In this document: in pieces, positions 28,203-38,155 of the stretch
Position numbering within the stretch: the first letter of the stretch is position 1
How the letters are laid out: each line of letters begins with the position of its first letter
Source of the DNA: Cryobacterium levicorallinum
Lineage (GTDB): Bacteria; Actinomycetota; Actinomycetes; Actinomycetales; Microbacteriaceae
Reading direction: 5' to 3'
DNA length: 58,547 nucleotides
NCBI RefSeq assembly: GCF_004402405.1
Contig: NZ_SOFE01000034.1
Span: forward strand, 1-58,547
Translations under genes and position numbers: made by a program
Notes under the pieces: model-generated
Database searches by the model: none
Told to the model about the DNA's origin: nothing
Seen by the model: the letters and a program-made list of their open reading frames with translations, nothing else

Positions 28203-28335
28203 ATCTACGGATATTATCGTGTTCCGGCGTCGAAATCGGTAATTTTGACCGTTTGCGGCGGTCGGTCGTATGGTGATCTCTGTAAGCTCGATCAGCGAGA
28301 TGGTCGGCTCGCGTAGGTCGGCCGCCTGTCCGGTG

Positions 28336-28425
28336 GCCGAGACCGCCATCGACTGGCGCAAGCCGGTTTCGGGGCCGCGACCCGATGCGTTGGTCGAGCG
28401 CGTCGAGACCGCCATCGACCGGCGC
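28336..28425. repeat. Dispersed 65-bp repeat family, two units
   Basis: Two units, with GAGACCGCCATCGAC at 28339 and 28405 (66 nt apart), fill much of the guaD-xdh gap. They resemble the tandem 65-bp units near 46.6 kb (GGTCGAGC...GAGACC...CATCGAC...GCCGG.TTCGGGG order). Confidence 0.6.
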
Positions 28426-28459
28426 GAGCTACCCTGCGCGAGCCGGGCGGCGCATCCGC

Positions 28460-31423
28460 TCAGCCGTGCAGCAGACGCCAGATACGGTCGCGGGACATGG
28501 GCAACTCGGTCGGACGGATGCCGATCGCGTCGCGTATCGCATTGGCCAGCGCCGGCGCGACCGGGTTGTAGGTTGACTCGCTCATCGACTTGGCACCGAA
28601 GGGCCCGAGAACGTCGTGGCTTTCGGCAAAGTACACCTCGGTGACCGGCAGATCCACGAGCTGGGGCACGTGGTAGTTGCGCAGCACTCGCGTCGTCACC
28701 GCTCCGGCGCCGTCGAGCACGATCTCTTCGAACAGGGCGGTGCCGAGCGCCTGCGCGACTCCGCCCTCGATCTGTCCGCGACACTGCTCGGGGTTCATCA
28801 CGAAGCCGGCATCGGCGGCCTGGATCGACTGCAGAATGCGCACCTCGCCGGTGTCGGTGTTCACGGCCACTCGAAACGCGTGCACGTTGAAGGCGAGCGA
28901 GCGCAGCGCTCCGTCTTCGCGGCGCATCGCTGTGAGGTCGACGTCGTTGGCCGCGGCCCAGGCTGCGAGGTCGTCCAGGGTGACGACCGTACCCGTCGCA
29001 CACAGCCCCTCCCGTTCAAGCTGCCAATCCACCTCACCGAGACCGCTGCACGATGCCGCTGCCCCAACCAGGGACTCGGCCAGCGCGGTCGCCGCGGCGA
29101 GCACGGCCTTGCCAGCGACGACGACCCCGGCCGAGCCGAACGCGCCGGAATCGTAACCGGCAGCATCCGTGTCGGAATGCACCAAATCGATGCGGTCGAC
29201 AGACGTGTGCAGCGCCGTCGCCGCGATCTGCGCGTGCACGGTCGTAGTGCCGTTGCCGAACTCGGTCGTGCCGACCCGCACCAGATAGCGTCCGCCAGCG
29301 AGTAGCTGAACGGATGCCTGCGAGCGGTGGCCGCGTGGCGGCGTGGTCGCGATCATTGACGACGCCATGCCGGAGCCGACTTTCCACTGGGCACCGACCG
29401 GAACGACGGACCGGTTGCCGCGCCCCAGCGCCGACTCGGCGAGGTCGAGGCACTGGTCGAGGCCATAGCTTCCAAAGACGAGGTCGGGCCCTTCCTCGTG
29501 CGTGACCACGAGCGGGTCGCCGGGCTGCACCGAATTGAGTCGGCGCAGTTCGAACGGGTCCATCTCGAGTTCCCGGGCCAGGTCGTCGAGCGCGCTTTCG
29601 ATCGCGAAGATAATCTGGCCGAGGCCGTAGCCGCGGAAGGCGCCCGACGGCGGGTTATTCGTGTAGACGCTCCGGGCATCCACTCTTTTGTTGGGCACGT
29701 TGTAGAGCGCGACGGACTCACTCGTGCCGTGGAACATCACGCCCGGGCCGTGGTTGCCATAGGCGCCGGTGTCGGCGAGCACGCCCAGTTTCAGGGCGGT
29801 GAGGCGGCCATCGGCCGTGGCGCCGAGCGTCACGTCGATCGCAAACGGATGCCGCACCGGGGCGATCGTGAGCTCGTCGGTGCGGGTGAATTCGTACTGT
29901 ACCGGCTGGCCGGTACTGAGCACCGCGAGGGTGACGAGGTCTTCGGTGAGCAGCTCCTGCTTGCCGCCGAAACCGCCGCCGACTCGGGCCGTGAACACCC
30001 GCACTCCGGCCGGGTCGAGGTCGAAGAGCCGGCAGATCTCCTTCTGCACCAAAAACGGAACCTGCGAGCTCGTGCGCAGCACCAGCCGGTCGCCGTCGAT
30101 CCAGCCGATCGTGCCGTGGGTTTCGAGGTGGGTGTGCGAAATGCGTTGGGTCTGCCAGCTGCCCGAGACAACGGTGGTCGCCTCGGCGAGTCCGGCCGCA
30201 ACGTCACCGAATTCGCCGTGCAGTTCGGCGACGAGGTTGCGCCCCGGGTCGGCCAGTCGCGACATGACCGGGTCCTTGTCGCCGTGCACCAGCGGGGCAC
30301 CCGGCAGAGCAGCCAGCCAAGGGTCGAAGACGGCATCGAGCACCTCGTACTCGACGTCGATCAGTCGGCAGGCGGCCTCGGCGATCGCGACCGAGTCGGC
30401 GACGACCGCTGCCACGCGCTGCCCGCGAAAACGTAGGGTCTGGTCGAAGACCAGGGTGTCGTCGGGGTCGTCGAACCGGCTCTCGTGCCGCGCGGTTGAA
30501 AATAGAGTCGTGGGGGAGTCGGCATGGGTGAGCACGCGGTGCACCCCGGGCAGCCTGGCCGCTTTCGACGCATCAAGAGAGCGGATGCGCGCGTGCGCGT
30601 GCGGACTCCCGAGCACCGCGAGGTGCAGCAGTCCGGCAACGGAAACGTCGAGGGTGTACGGCTCGAGCCCGCTCACGACGCGCTCCCCGGCGATCGCGCC
30701 GGCGGAGGTGCCAACCGGGCCGACCATGCGGCTCGTGGCGGAGTGGCCCGTCATGGACTCGCTCGTCGCGACCCGTCCGGTTGAGGCCAATCCGGTCGAA
30801 CCCGCACCAGCCGAAGCCGGTTCGGGAGTGGCCTGGCCGGTCGTGCGCACCGGTCCGAGGCTGGACGTTTTGGCGTGCTCGCGCTCCGGGACGACGTGGC
30901 AGGAGCCCGCCGGCGGGGTGTGCTGACCGCGAATGGCGTCATTGATCGAACGGTAACCGGTGCAGCGGCAGAGGTTTCCCTTGAGCAGGCGGGGAAGTTC
31001 GTCGGGGTCGGTGCTGAAGCTGGCATCGACGCCGTTTGCACGGGTGGTGTCGGCATCCGCTTCGATGGCGGCGGCGGTGACGACCATGCCGGGTGTGCAG
31101 AAGCCGCACTGAAACCCGGCGGCGTCGACGAAGCGCTGCTGCACCGGCGCGAGGTTGCCGGGCTGGCCGAGGCCGGCCGCGGTCGTGATCTGCTTGCCGG
31201 CTGCCCGGTAGGCCGGGTAGATGCAGGAGTGCACGGGCGTGCCGTCGACCTGAACCGTGCAGGCGCCGCAGTCGCCGGTGTCGCAGCCCTTCTTCACCTC
31301 GAAGTGTTCGTGGTCGCGCAGCAGGGTGCGCAGGCACTGGCCGGGTTGGGGCGTCGCCTCGACCGGGCTGCCGTTGACCTCAAAAATGACCGTGCCAACC
31401 GTTGCGACCCGTTCCAGCGTCAT
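28460..31423 (-). CDS. Xanthine dehydrogenase, fused [2Fe-2S] and molybdopterin subunits
   Basis: 987 residues. Residues 1-165 are the iron-sulfur part: plant-type cluster [14 protein letters not shown] (Cys 47, 52, 55) and second cluster QCGFCTPGM with LCRCTGY (106, 109, 152, 154). A Ser/Thr/Ala/Gly-rich linker of about 75 residues leads to the molybdopterin subunit ([42 protein letters not shown]). Near the end GAKSMSE places a Glu where the catalytic base of XDH lies. It turns hypoxanthine/xanthine into urate. It overlaps the FAD-subunit gene by 4 nt and precedes guaD. Confidence 0.9.
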   Translation of the reverse strand: MTLERVATVGTVIFEVNGSPVEATPQPGQCLRTLLRDHEHFEVKKGCDTGDCGACTVQVDGTPVHSCIYPAYRAAGKQITTAAGLGQPGNLAPVQQRFVDAAGFQCGFCTPGMVVTAAAIEADADTTRANGVDASFSTDPDELPRLLKGNLCRCTGYRSINDAIRGQHTPPAGSCHVVPEREHAKTSSLGPVRTTGQATPEPASAGAGSTGLASTGRVATSESMTGHSATSRMVGPVGTSAGAIAGERVVSGLEPYTLDVSVAGLLHLAVLGSPHAHARIRSLDASKAARLPGVHRVLTHADSPTTLFSTARHESRFDDPDDTLVFDQTLRFRGQRVAAVVADSVAIAEAACRLIDVEYEVLDAVFDPWLAALPGAPLVHGDKDPVMSRLADPGRNLVAELHGEFGDVAAGLAEATTVVSGSWQTQRISHTHLETHGTIGWIDGDRLVLRTSSQVPFLVQKEICRLFDLDPAGVRVFTARVGGGFGGKQELLTEDLVTLAVLSTGQPVQYEFTRTDELTIAPVRHPFAIDVTLGATADGRLTALKLGVLADTGAYGNHGPGVMFHGTSESVALYNVPNKRVDARSVYTNNPPSGAFRGYGLGQIIFAIESALDDLARELEMDPFELRRLNSVQPGDPLVVTHEEGPDLVFGSYGLDQCLDLAESALGRGNRSVVPVGAQWKVGSGMASSMIATTPPRGHRSQASVQLLAGGRYLVRVGTTEFGNGTTTVHAQIAATALHTSVDRIDLVHSDTDAAGYDSGAFGSAGVVVAGKAVLAAATALAESLVGAAASCSGLGEVDWQLEREGLCATGTVVTLDDLAAWAAANDVDLTAMRREDGALRSLAFNVHAFRVAVNTDTGEVRILQSIQAADAGFVMNPEQCRGQIEGGVAQALGTALFEEIVLDGAGAVTTRVLRNYHVPQLVDLPVTEVYFAESHDVLGPFGAKSMSESTYNPVAPALANAIRDAIGIRPTELPMSRDRIWRLLHG

Positions 31424-32235
31424 GCGAGACCTCCAACAAGTTCAGCGCGAATTTCTTCGCCGAGCAGCAGTCCCATCGCGCGTCGCCAGTCGGCGGCGCC
31501 GTGGGCATCCGTGAACCAGCAGTCGATCGCGGCAATATCGCCGGCCAGCACCTCGGCGGCGGGTAGCTCCGGGTACCGCAATTGCACCGGATGCAGCGTC
31601 GCCGCCGTGACCGTGAGCACGAACAGACCGTCGGCATCGAGCCGCCCGGCGAGCACCGCGCCAGAGCGTCCGAGCGGCGACAGGGCGATCTTGCGATATG
31701 CCGTCTGCGACTGCAACGCGGCGAGCGGAACGTGAATAGAGCGCAACACATCACCGGGTGCGAGCACGTTGGTCATGTTTCCCGTGACAAACGAACGGGC
31801 CGGCACGACCTCATCGCGCCCACCAGCACGCCAGACCAGAACCTCCGCGTCGAGCGCGACGGCCAGGGTGATCATGGGCCCGGCCGGAAGCGCGGTGGCC
31901 AGGTTGCCGCCGACCGTGGCAACATTCCAGACCTTGAACGAGCCGAACAGGGCCGTGCAACACTGATAGAACAGCGGATGCGCCGCCCAGCCCTCCCGCA
32001 TCGGCAGCTGGGAGAGTTCGGTGAAGGTGCAGGTCGCGGCAATCTCGAGGCCGTCGTCCGTGATAGTCAGCGCGCGCCACCCGAAGGTGTGCAGGTCGAC
32101 CAGACCCCTGAGGTGGGCTCGCGGGTCGGCGAACAGCTCGGATCCGCCGGCCAGCGGTACGACTGTCGGACCGAGCGCGGCGAGGTCGCTCCGCTGTCGA
32201 GCAGAGGTGACGTGTGTCACAGTGCTGAGGTCCAT
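31420..32235 (-). CDS. Xanthine dehydrogenase FAD-binding subunit
   Basis: About 271 residues from the ATG at 32235, which has GGAG 5 nt upstream. The FAD-binding pattern is present as [14 protein letters not shown] and [20 protein letters not shown]-terminal CO-dehydrogenase flavoprotein-like domain follows ([20 protein letters not shown]). It passes electrons from the fused iron-sulfur/Mo protein to NAD+. The stop overlaps the next start (ATGA). A 16-residue upstream extension has no ribosome-binding site. Confidence 0.88.
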   Translation of the reverse strand: MDLSTVTHVTSARQRSDLAALGPTVVPLAGGSELFADPRAHLRGLVDLHTFGWRALTITDDGLEIAATCTFTELSQLPMREGWAAHPLFYQCCTALFGSFKVWNVATVGGNLATALPAGPMITLAVALDAEVLVWRAGGRDEVVPARSFVTGNMTNVLAPGDVLRSIHVPLAALQSQTAYRKIALSPLGRSGAVLAGRLDADGLFVLTVTAATLHPVQLRYPELPAAEVLAGDIAAIDCWFTDAHGAADWRRAMGLLLGEEIRAELVGGLA

Positions 32236-32444
32236 GGGTCTCCGTCGCGGGCCAAGTCGAGCCGTGCGTGCGGCCTTGAGCACACGGTAATAGGGGGTTC
32301 ACAAAGTAGGCTACCGCACACTCTGCCCACCAAACTGAACCCACCATGATGATGAGATTTCCTGTAGAAACGGGGTGTCGGCACCGGTTCATTCCCAGCC
32401 GACACTGTCAGGATTTAGGCACCTTTCGACGGTGGGAGACCGAG

Positions 32445-33938
32445 ATGACTGCGACCTCAATCTTCGCGCACACGAAGTCAGCCGCCAACCCGGCTCCCGA
32501 TTCACGCGTGCTCGGGCGCGACCATTTCGACGTCGTCGTGATCGGTGCCGGCCCGGCCGGAGCCGCTGCAGCCCTGCGCGCCGCCGAGCTTGGAGCATCC
32601 GTCGCCATCTGTGAGGCTGATCGCCTGGGGGGCACGTGCGTGAACACCGGATGCGTGCCGACTCGCGTACTCGCCAAAACCGCAAGACTCATGCGAGAGA
32701 TCCGAACGGCCGACGCGTATGGCATCTCCGTGACTGAACGTCCCATCGACTGGCCCGCCACGGTCGCCCGAGTACGGGAGACCGTGGACCGGGTTCGTTC
32801 CATGAAGGGTGAGGCCACCCGATTTGCCGATGCCGGCGTTCAGCTCATCCTGGAGGGGCGCGCCCGCTTTGTGGATGCCTTCACGCTCAAGCTCGACACC
32901 GGGCGCACAATTTCGGCCGACACTGTTGTGGTGTGCGTGGGAGGTCATTCTCGCCGTCTGCCGGTGCCGGGAGCTGAACTGGCGGTAGTGCCCGAACACG
33001 TGCTCGACCTGCCTCGAGTTCCCGATCGGCTGGCGGTTATCGGCGGCGGCAACACCGGCGCACAACTGGTCACCGTGTTCAATTCTTTCGGTTCAACAGT
33101 GACGCTGCTCGACGTGGCCGACCGGGTACTCGCCACCTCCGATGAGTCCGTCTCGCAGGCCGTTGCGGAGGCCTTCGTCGAACAGGGGGTCGCCGTCCAC
33201 CTCGGCATTGACGGTGTCGCCGGGCTCGATCGTGCCACGGACGGCTCGATCACGCTGACCTGGCGCGAGCACGGGCACGACGTGTCAGGCAGCTTCGACG
33301 CCGTGATCATGGCAACCGGCTGGCCAGCGGATGTCGACGACCTGGGACTGGAAGCAGCCGGCGTCGTTACGAGCCGATCGTCTATCCCTGTCGATGCGTA
33401 TTTTCGCAGTTCGGTGCCGCACATCTTCGCCGTCGGCGATGCCAACGGCCGGGACATGCTGGTGCAAGCTGCACAGTCCGAGGGAGAGGCAGCAGCCGAG
33501 AACGCCGTTTTGGATGCCAACCGGCGAACCGCGCACCATTTGCTTCCGGCGGGTGGGTTCACGGATCCCGATTACGCTGGCGTTGGCCTGTCCGAGGTGG
33601 AGGCCCGGCGTCGCGACGAGCTGTGTGTGGTGGCGGTGGTACCGTTCTCGCGGCTGGATCGTGCCGTGATCGACGATCGCCAACGTGGATTTCTCAAACT
33701 CATCACCGATCGTCGGCGTGAGCTCATTCTGGGTGCTCACGCGGTCGGTGAGAACGCCGTGGAGGTCATTCAGTCGGTCACCACGGCGATGGCCGCCGGA
33801 ATCGACGTGGCCACGCTGGCCAAAGTGCGCTTCGCTTACCCCACCTACAGCGCCGTGATCGGTATCGCTGCCCGAGATCTGTTGGCCGAGAACGCCGATG
33901 GGTCAGCTCGTCGTCGAGGTCACACGTCGATCGCGTAG
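32445..33938 (+). CDS. Flavoprotein disulfide oxidoreductase (mercuric/dihydrolipoyl reductase-like)
   Basis: 497 residues. FAD site DVVVIGAGPAGAAAALRAAE, redox-active disulfide GGTCVNTGCVPTRVLAK, NAD(P) site LAVIGGGNTGAQL and IFAVGDANGRDMLVQAA are in family order. The C-terminal dimerisation domain ends FAYPTYSAVIG, where dihydrolipoyl dehydrogenase has the catalytic HPT..E pair; both His and Glu are absent. So it is unlikely to be a lipoamide dehydrogenase; the substrate is unknown. GGGAG lies 6 nt before the ATG. Its end overlaps the convergent DUF2017 gene by 19 nt. Confidence 0.85.
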   Translation: MTATSIFAHTKSAANPAPDSRVLGRDHFDVVVIGAGPAGAAAALRAAELGASVAICEADRLGGTCVNTGCVPTRVLAKTARLMREIRTADAYGISVTERPIDWPATVARVRETVDRVRSMKGEATRFADAGVQLILEGRARFVDAFTLKLDTGRTISADTVVVCVGGHSRRLPVPGAELAVVPEHVLDLPRVPDRLAVIGGGNTGAQLVTVFNSFGSTVTLLDVADRVLATSDESVSQAVAEAFVEQGVAVHLGIDGVAGLDRATDGSITLTWREHGHDVSGSFDAVIMATGWPADVDDLGLEAAGVVTSRSSIPVDAYFRSSVPHIFAVGDANGRDMLVQAAQSEGEAAAENAVLDANRRTAHHLLPAGGFTDPDYAGVGLSEVEARRRDELCVVAVVPFSRLDRAVIDDRQRGFLKLITDRRRELILGAHAVGENAVEVIQSVTTAMAAGIDVATLAKVRFAYPTYSAVIGIAARDLLAENADGSARRRGHTSIA

Positions 33939-34453
33939 ACGAGTTCTTCCTGCAGCATGCCGAGCCAGTCATAAAGTTCGCGCAAAAACGGTGCGTCTTC
34001 ACCCTCGAGGTGGACGACTCCGTCGGCGGAGACCTGCAACCGGTCGGCGAGCGTCAGCCGTAGGTCGGTGAGGCTGCGCAGCCAGGCCTGCACGGCATTG
34101 GGGTCGAGGCTGATGGTGACCGGTTGGTGTTCCTCGTCGTCCGTTTCGGTCTCGTCCCGTTCCGTTCCGAGGGTGTCCAACACAATCTGGGCGTTGTGCT
34201 CCTTGCGTTCGAGCAGGCCGGGCGCTGTGAAGCGACGAAATTCTGCCGCAGCCTCATCGTCGTCACGGTAAGCGTCGGGCAGCAGGCGGCCGAAGACACC
34301 GTTGCTGCGGGCGAGCACGGGGTCGGCGGCTCCGGCATCGAGCATATCGACCAGTTGGCTGGTGGCCAGACGCAGCAGATCGACCTCGATCGCCTCGAAT
34401 CGTGCGAACAGGAAACCGGAGACGTGCGGGGTGAACCGCCTCAGGCCGCTCAT
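33920..34453 (-). CDS. DUF2017 family protein
   Basis: 177 residues, acidic and helical ([20 protein letters not shown], then [20 protein letters not shown] and a C-terminal [20 protein letters not shown]). The family is fixed next to clpS in actinobacteria; function unknown. The start overlaps the clpS stop by 4 nt (ATGA). The last 19 nt overlap the convergent oxidoreductase gene. Confidence 0.88.
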   Translation of the reverse strand: MSGLRRFTPHVSGFLFARFEAIEVDLLRLATSQLVDMLDAGAADPVLARSNGVFGRLLPDAYRDDDEAAAEFRRFTAPGLLERKEHNAQIVLDTLGTERDETETDDEEHQPVTISLDPNAVQAWLRSLTDLRLTLADRLQVSADGVVHLEGEDAPFLRELYDWLGMLQEELVYAIDV

Positions 34454-34734
34454 TCGTCAGCCTTGGCCAGGGTCGCCCAGAGCCCGTAGCCGTGCATGGC
34501 TTCGACGTGGCGCTCCATCGATTCGCGATTGCCGGTGGCCACGACGGCCCGACCGGTGTTGTGGACCTGCAGCATGAGACGTTCGGCCTGCTTCGGGGTG
34601 ACCCCGAAGTAGCTACGAAAAACGTAGGCGACGTACGACATGAGATTAACCGGGTCGTCCCAGACCAGCGTCACCCACGGTCGGTCGAGTAACACGTGCT
34701 CGCGTAGCTCCGTGTGTTCGGCCGTCTGGGTCAC
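34450..34734 (-). CDS. clpS: ATP-dependent Clp protease adaptor ClpS
   Basis: 94 residues. ClpS delivers N-degron substrates to ClpC/ClpA-ClpP. The core [19 protein letters not shown] and [20 protein letters not shown] matches the family, with the Asp and hydrophobic pocket residues near DDPVN/VHN. The C-terminus [14 protein letters not shown] is typical. The start is GTG at 34734. It is divergent from sufS with a 109-nt gap and coupled to DUF2017. Confidence 0.94.
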   Translation of the reverse strand: MTQTAEHTELREHVLLDRPWVTLVWDDPVNLMSYVAYVFRSYFGVTPKQAERLMLQVHNTGRAVVATGNRESMERHVEAMHGYGLWATLAKADE

Positions 34735-34831
34735 CCCTTAAGCCTCACACGCCGCCGCGGAGTTTTCCACCGCACACGCAGACTTCCCGTGCAGATGTGC
34801 CCGCGCGGTGCCCGGGTTCGGGGAGAGGCAA

Positions 34832-34837
34832 TATCCT
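34832..34837 (+). promoter_or_regulatory. Leaderless-type -10 box for sufS
   Basis: TATCCT, 6 nt, then ATG 34844, with no Shine-Dalgarno in the usual place. Confidence 0.45.
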
Positions 34838-34843
34838 TGATGT

Positions 34844-36208
34844 ATGACGTCTTTTGCACCATCGTCCGCCGCTACACCACCCGGAACTCCCGCAGCTGGT
34901 TCCCAGCACCCCGAGTTGGCCCCACTGACCAACATTGACGTTGAACGCATTCGCAACGACTTTCCGGTGCTGCATCAGACGGTGAACGGGCATCCGCTCA
35001 CCTATCTCGACTCCGGGGCAACCTCGCAGAACCCGATCAGCGTGATGGAAGCCGAGCAGGAGTACTACGAGCAGCGTAACGCCGCCGTGCACCGCGGCGC
35101 CCACACGCTCGCCGTCGAAGCGACCGAGGGGTTCGAAGCCGCCCGCGAGAAAGTCGCTGCGTTCGTCGGCGCCCAAACCGACGAAATCGTCTGGACCTCC
35201 AACGCCACCGAAGCCATCAACCTTCTGGCTTACAGCTTCTCGAACGCCTCGCTCGGCCTCGGCGGCCCGGCCGCCCGCCGGTTCAGCCTCGGCGCCGGCG
35301 ACGAGATCGTTGTCACTGAGATGGAGCACCACGCCAACCTCATTCCCTGGCAGCAACTCGCGCTGCGCACCGGCGCCACGCTGCGGTTCATCCCGGTGCG
35401 GGATGACGGCACCCTCGACCTGCTCGCCGCAGCGAACATTGTCGGCCCCCACACGAGGCTCCTTGCCTTCACGCACGGCTCGAACGTCACCGGAACCCTG
35501 AACCCGGTCGCCGAACTCGTCGCCCTTGCCCGCAAAGTCGGTGCCCTCGTCGTGCTCGACGCCTGCCAGACCGTGCCGCACCTGCCGGTCGACGTTGCGG
35601 CGCTCGATGTGGACTTCGCAATGTTCTCGGGTCACAAGATGCTCGGCCCCACGGGCATTGGGGTGCTCTACGGCAAGACCGACCTGCTCGCCGATATGCC
35701 GCCGTTCCTCACCGGTGGGTCGATGATCACCACCGTGAACATGCAGACCGCCGAGTTCTTGGCGCCGCCGCAGCGTTTTGAGGCCGGCACTCAGCGCATC
35801 TCGCAGGCGATCGCGTTGGCCGCGGCCGTTGACTACCTGCGGGAGACCGGCATGGATCGGGTCGCAGCGTGGGAGGCGCAGCTCGGTCAGCGCCTCGTGG
35901 CGGGGCTGGCCGAAATTCCCGGAGTGCGCCTGCTCGGCCCCGGGCTCGGCGTGGAACGGCTCGGACTGGCCGCCGTGGATGTCGCCGGCGTGCACGCCCA
36001 CGACGTTGGCCAGTTTCTCGACGACGCCGGCATCGCCGTGCGGGTCGGCCACCACTGTGCCCAGCCGCTGCACCGTCGACTCGGCGTGACCGCCTCGACC
36101 CGGGCGAGCACCTACCTCTACAACACCACTGATGAGGTCGACCTGTTTCTGGCTACCCTCGCTGAGGTCGCGCCCTTCTTCGGGGTCAGCACGGGAGTGC
36201 GCCGATGA
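34844..36208 (+). CDS. sufS: Cysteine desulfurase SufS
   Basis: 454 residues, a group II PLP enzyme taking sulfur from cysteine for Fe-S cluster building. Family blocks: NDFPVLHQTVNGHPLTYLDS, AVHRGAHTLA, THGSNVTGT, DACQTVPHLPVDV, the PLP-lysine in FSGHKMLGPTGIGVLYG, and the persulfide Cys in RVGHHCAQPLHRRLG. The first 30 residues are a Pro/Ala-rich lead. It overlaps sufU by 4 nt, the usual pair for Gram-positive SUF systems; sufBCD are not in the window. Confidence 0.95.
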   Translation: MTSFAPSSAATPPGTPAAGSQHPELAPLTNIDVERIRNDFPVLHQTVNGHPLTYLDSGATSQNPISVMEAEQEYYEQRNAAVHRGAHTLAVEATEGFEAAREKVAAFVGAQTDEIVWTSNATEAINLLAYSFSNASLGLGGPAARRFSLGAGDEIVVTEMEHHANLIPWQQLALRTGATLRFIPVRDDGTLDLLAAANIVGPHTRLLAFTHGSNVTGTLNPVAELVALARKVGALVVLDACQTVPHLPVDVAALDVDFAMFSGHKMLGPTGIGVLYGKTDLLADMPPFLTGGSMITTVNMQTAEFLAPPQRFEAGTQRISQAIALAAAVDYLRETGMDRVAAWEAQLGQRLVAGLAEIPGVRLLGPGLGVERLGLAAVDVAGVHAHDVGQFLDDAGIAVRVGHHCAQPLHRRLGVTASTRASTYLYNTTDEVDLFLATLAEVAPFFGVSTGVRR

Positions 36209-36744
36209 GCGACCTGCAGCAGCTCTACCAGACCATCATTCTGGAGCACTCCAAGGCCAGGAACGGAGCCGTCGACCTCACGCCGCTGGCCGAGGCTGTC
36301 GCGCTCGGCGCGGCTAGCGGCCTGCGCGTGGCCGAATCGCACCAGATCAACACGACCTGCGGTGACGAGGTGACGCTGCGCGTGTCGCTCGGCGCAGGGG
36401 CTTCTGCCGAAACGGATGGCGCTGACTCGGCCGGTGGCGCGGAAACAGCTGCGAATGCCATCGTGGCCGACCTGGTCTGGGCCGGGGAGGGCTGCTCGAT
36501 CTCGCAGGCATCCGCTTCGATTCTGACGGACACACTGCGCGGCCTCAGTGTGACCGAGTCCCGGGCCCTGCTCGACAACTTTCGCGAGATGCTGCGCTCG
36601 CGCGGCAAGATCGAACCCGACGAAGAGATTCTCGGCGATGCGGCCGCGTTCGGGGGAGTCTCGCGCTATCCAGCCCGGGTCAAGTGCGCGATGCTGCCGT
36701 GGGTAGCGTTCGAGGCTGCGCTGATCGAGGCCGAGTCGCGCTAG
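36205..36744 (+). CDS. sufU: Fe-S assembly protein SufU
   Basis: 179 residues. SufU accepts sulfur from SufS by zinc-ligand exchange. The zinc/sulfur ligands are visible: Asp/Cys in TTCGDEVTL, Cys in GEGCSISQASAS and Cys in RVKCAMLPW. An Ala/Gly/Thr-rich insertion (ETDGADSAGGAETAANA) makes it longer than the usual 150. It starts inside the sufS stop (ATGA). Convergent with fliW; the 80 nt between hold nothing I recognise. Confidence 0.94.
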   Translation: MSDLQQLYQTIILEHSKARNGAVDLTPLAEAVALGAASGLRVAESHQINTTCGDEVTLRVSLGAGASAETDGADSAGGAETAANAIVADLVWAGEGCSISQASASILTDTLRGLSVTESRALLDNFREMLRSRGKIEPDEEILGDAAAFGGVSRYPARVKCAMLPWVAFEAALIEAESR

Positions 36745-36824
36745 CTGACAGCGCTACCCGCGAGGTGCCATCTTTGGCCCCATGAGTGGGCGTCCTCGCG
36801 CAGAAAGCTGGACGCGCGGAGGAA

Positions 36825-37229
36825 TCAGGCGGCGAGAGCCCCGAGCTCGGCGCGCAGCGGCCACTCCTGGCCGTCGAGAATGACCTGGGCGCAGATGCCG
36901 GTCAGCGCGTTGACCACGATTGGAGCCATGAGGTTCACCGTCGTCGCCTCCTCGCCGGGGTTGACCACGACGAGCACGATCGCATCGGCCGCCTCCGTGA
37001 TCGACAGCGCATCGGACTGCTCGCTCGAGATCACCGGGGAGTAGTCGGGCAGGTAGACTCCGGCGTCGAGCACGAACATGCGCGTCTCGGCCTCGGCCTC
37101 GGCCTGCAGGGAGTACAGCCCCGCAGCACCCTCGATCTCGCTGAGACGAAAATCCGTGTGCGGATCGAGCCCGGGCGGCGGAGTGACGAAGCTCAGCAGG
37201 GGGCTGACCAGAAGCGAAGAGGAGCTCAT
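36825..37229 (-). CDS. fliW: Flagellar assembly factor FliW
   Basis: 134 residues. FliW binds flagellin and antagonises CsrA. Family features: FVTPPPGLDPHTDFRLSEI (the P-G-L...F box), GLYSLQAEAEAETRMFVLD, PVVISSEQ-like SPVISSEQSDALSI and NLMAPIVVNALTG near the end. The ATG at 37229 overlaps the flgL stop; a 71-residue upstream extension lies on flgL and is rejected. csrA usually follows but is not found here, and the gene is last in flgN-flgK-flgL-fliW. Confidence 0.9.
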   Translation of the reverse strand: MSSSSLLVSPLLSFVTPPPGLDPHTDFRLSEIEGAAGLYSLQAEAEAETRMFVLDAGVYLPDYSPVISSEQSDALSITEAADAIVLVVVNPGEEATTVNLMAPIVVNALTGICAQVILDGQEWPLRAELGALAA

Positions 37230-38152
37230 CGGAGAAAGTCCATCAGTGTGGGCTGCAGCACCTTGGCGGTGACAGCGAGGGCGGATTGGTAGGAAACCTG
37301 TTGCAACTGCAGTTCGAGCACGATCTGGGTGAGGTCGACGTCTTCGAGTCCAACGCGTTGGGTCTCGAGCGCCCCGGTCTTGCTCAGCAGATTCTCCTGC
37401 GCGCGTTCGACTTGCACCTGGCGGGCACCGATGGTGGCCCACTCGCTCGTCATCGTGCCCATTCGGGTGTCGATATTTGTGAGGTGGCTGCTGACCGTAG
37501 CGTCCGTGGTCGAAGTGCCGCGCAGGCTCGCGATGACACCGTCGAGTAGATCGAAAACGGATTCCCCGGCGCTCCCACCGAAAATCGCCGCACCATCGCC
37601 ATCCACTCGAACCGTCGTGTCGGCGCTGATGCGCCGTTCCACGGGGCTGTTGGGTACGCCGCTTACGCTGACACCGGTGTAGGACAAGATCCCGGTATCA
37701 GGATCATCAACGAAGGCTGCCGTAGCGTCGGAATTGCCCGCGAACACGCTGCGGCCCAGGTAGGTGGTGTTCGCCTGCGTGAGCAGCTCGGCCTTCAGGC
37801 CCTCGAGCTCGACGGCGATGGCTTCTTTGGCGGTGGCGCTGACGGCGCCGTTGGCGCCCTGCACCGTGAGGTCCCGCACCCGAATCATAATGTCGCTCGT
37901 GGCCGACATGGCGGAGTCGATGGTGGTGAGCCAGTTGTCGCCGTCGTTGGCGTTGCGGCTGTACTGGCCGGTCGCTGCCTGCTCGGCCCGCACGGCGAGA
38001 GCGGATGCCGCCGCCGTCGGGTCGTCGGACGATCGATTGATGCCCTTGAGCGTGCTGGCCTGTTCCTGCAGTTTGGACAGCTGTGCCATGTTGTCTTGCA
38101 GGTTGCGCTGGGCCGCGCGCATCTGGGTCTGGCCGGTGACACGAGTGATCAT
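37226..38152 (-). CDS. flgL: Flagellar hook-filament junction protein FlgL
   Basis: 308 residues. It joins the hook to the filament. The flagellin-like N-terminus ITRVTGQTQMRAAQRNLQDN and LKGINRSSDDPTAAASAL, and the C-terminal coiled part QVERAQENLLSKTGALETQR with DLTQIVLELQLQQVSYQSAL, are diagnostic. It lies 3 nt after flgK and overlaps fliW. Confidence 0.95.
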   Translation of the reverse strand: MITRVTGQTQMRAAQRNLQDNMAQLSKLQEQASTLKGINRSSDDPTAAASALAVRAEQAATGQYSRNANDGDNWLTTIDSAMSATSDIMIRVRDLTVQGANGAVSATAKEAIAVELEGLKAELLTQANTTYLGRSVFAGNSDATAAFVDDPDTGILSYTGVSVSGVPNSPVERRISADTTVRVDGDGAAIFGGSAGESVFDLLDGVIASLRGTSTTDATVSSHLTNIDTRMGTMTSEWATIGARQVQVERAQENLLSKTGALETQRVGLEDVDLTQIVLELQLQQVSYQSALAVTAKVLQPTLMDFLR

Positions 38153-38155
38153 GAT

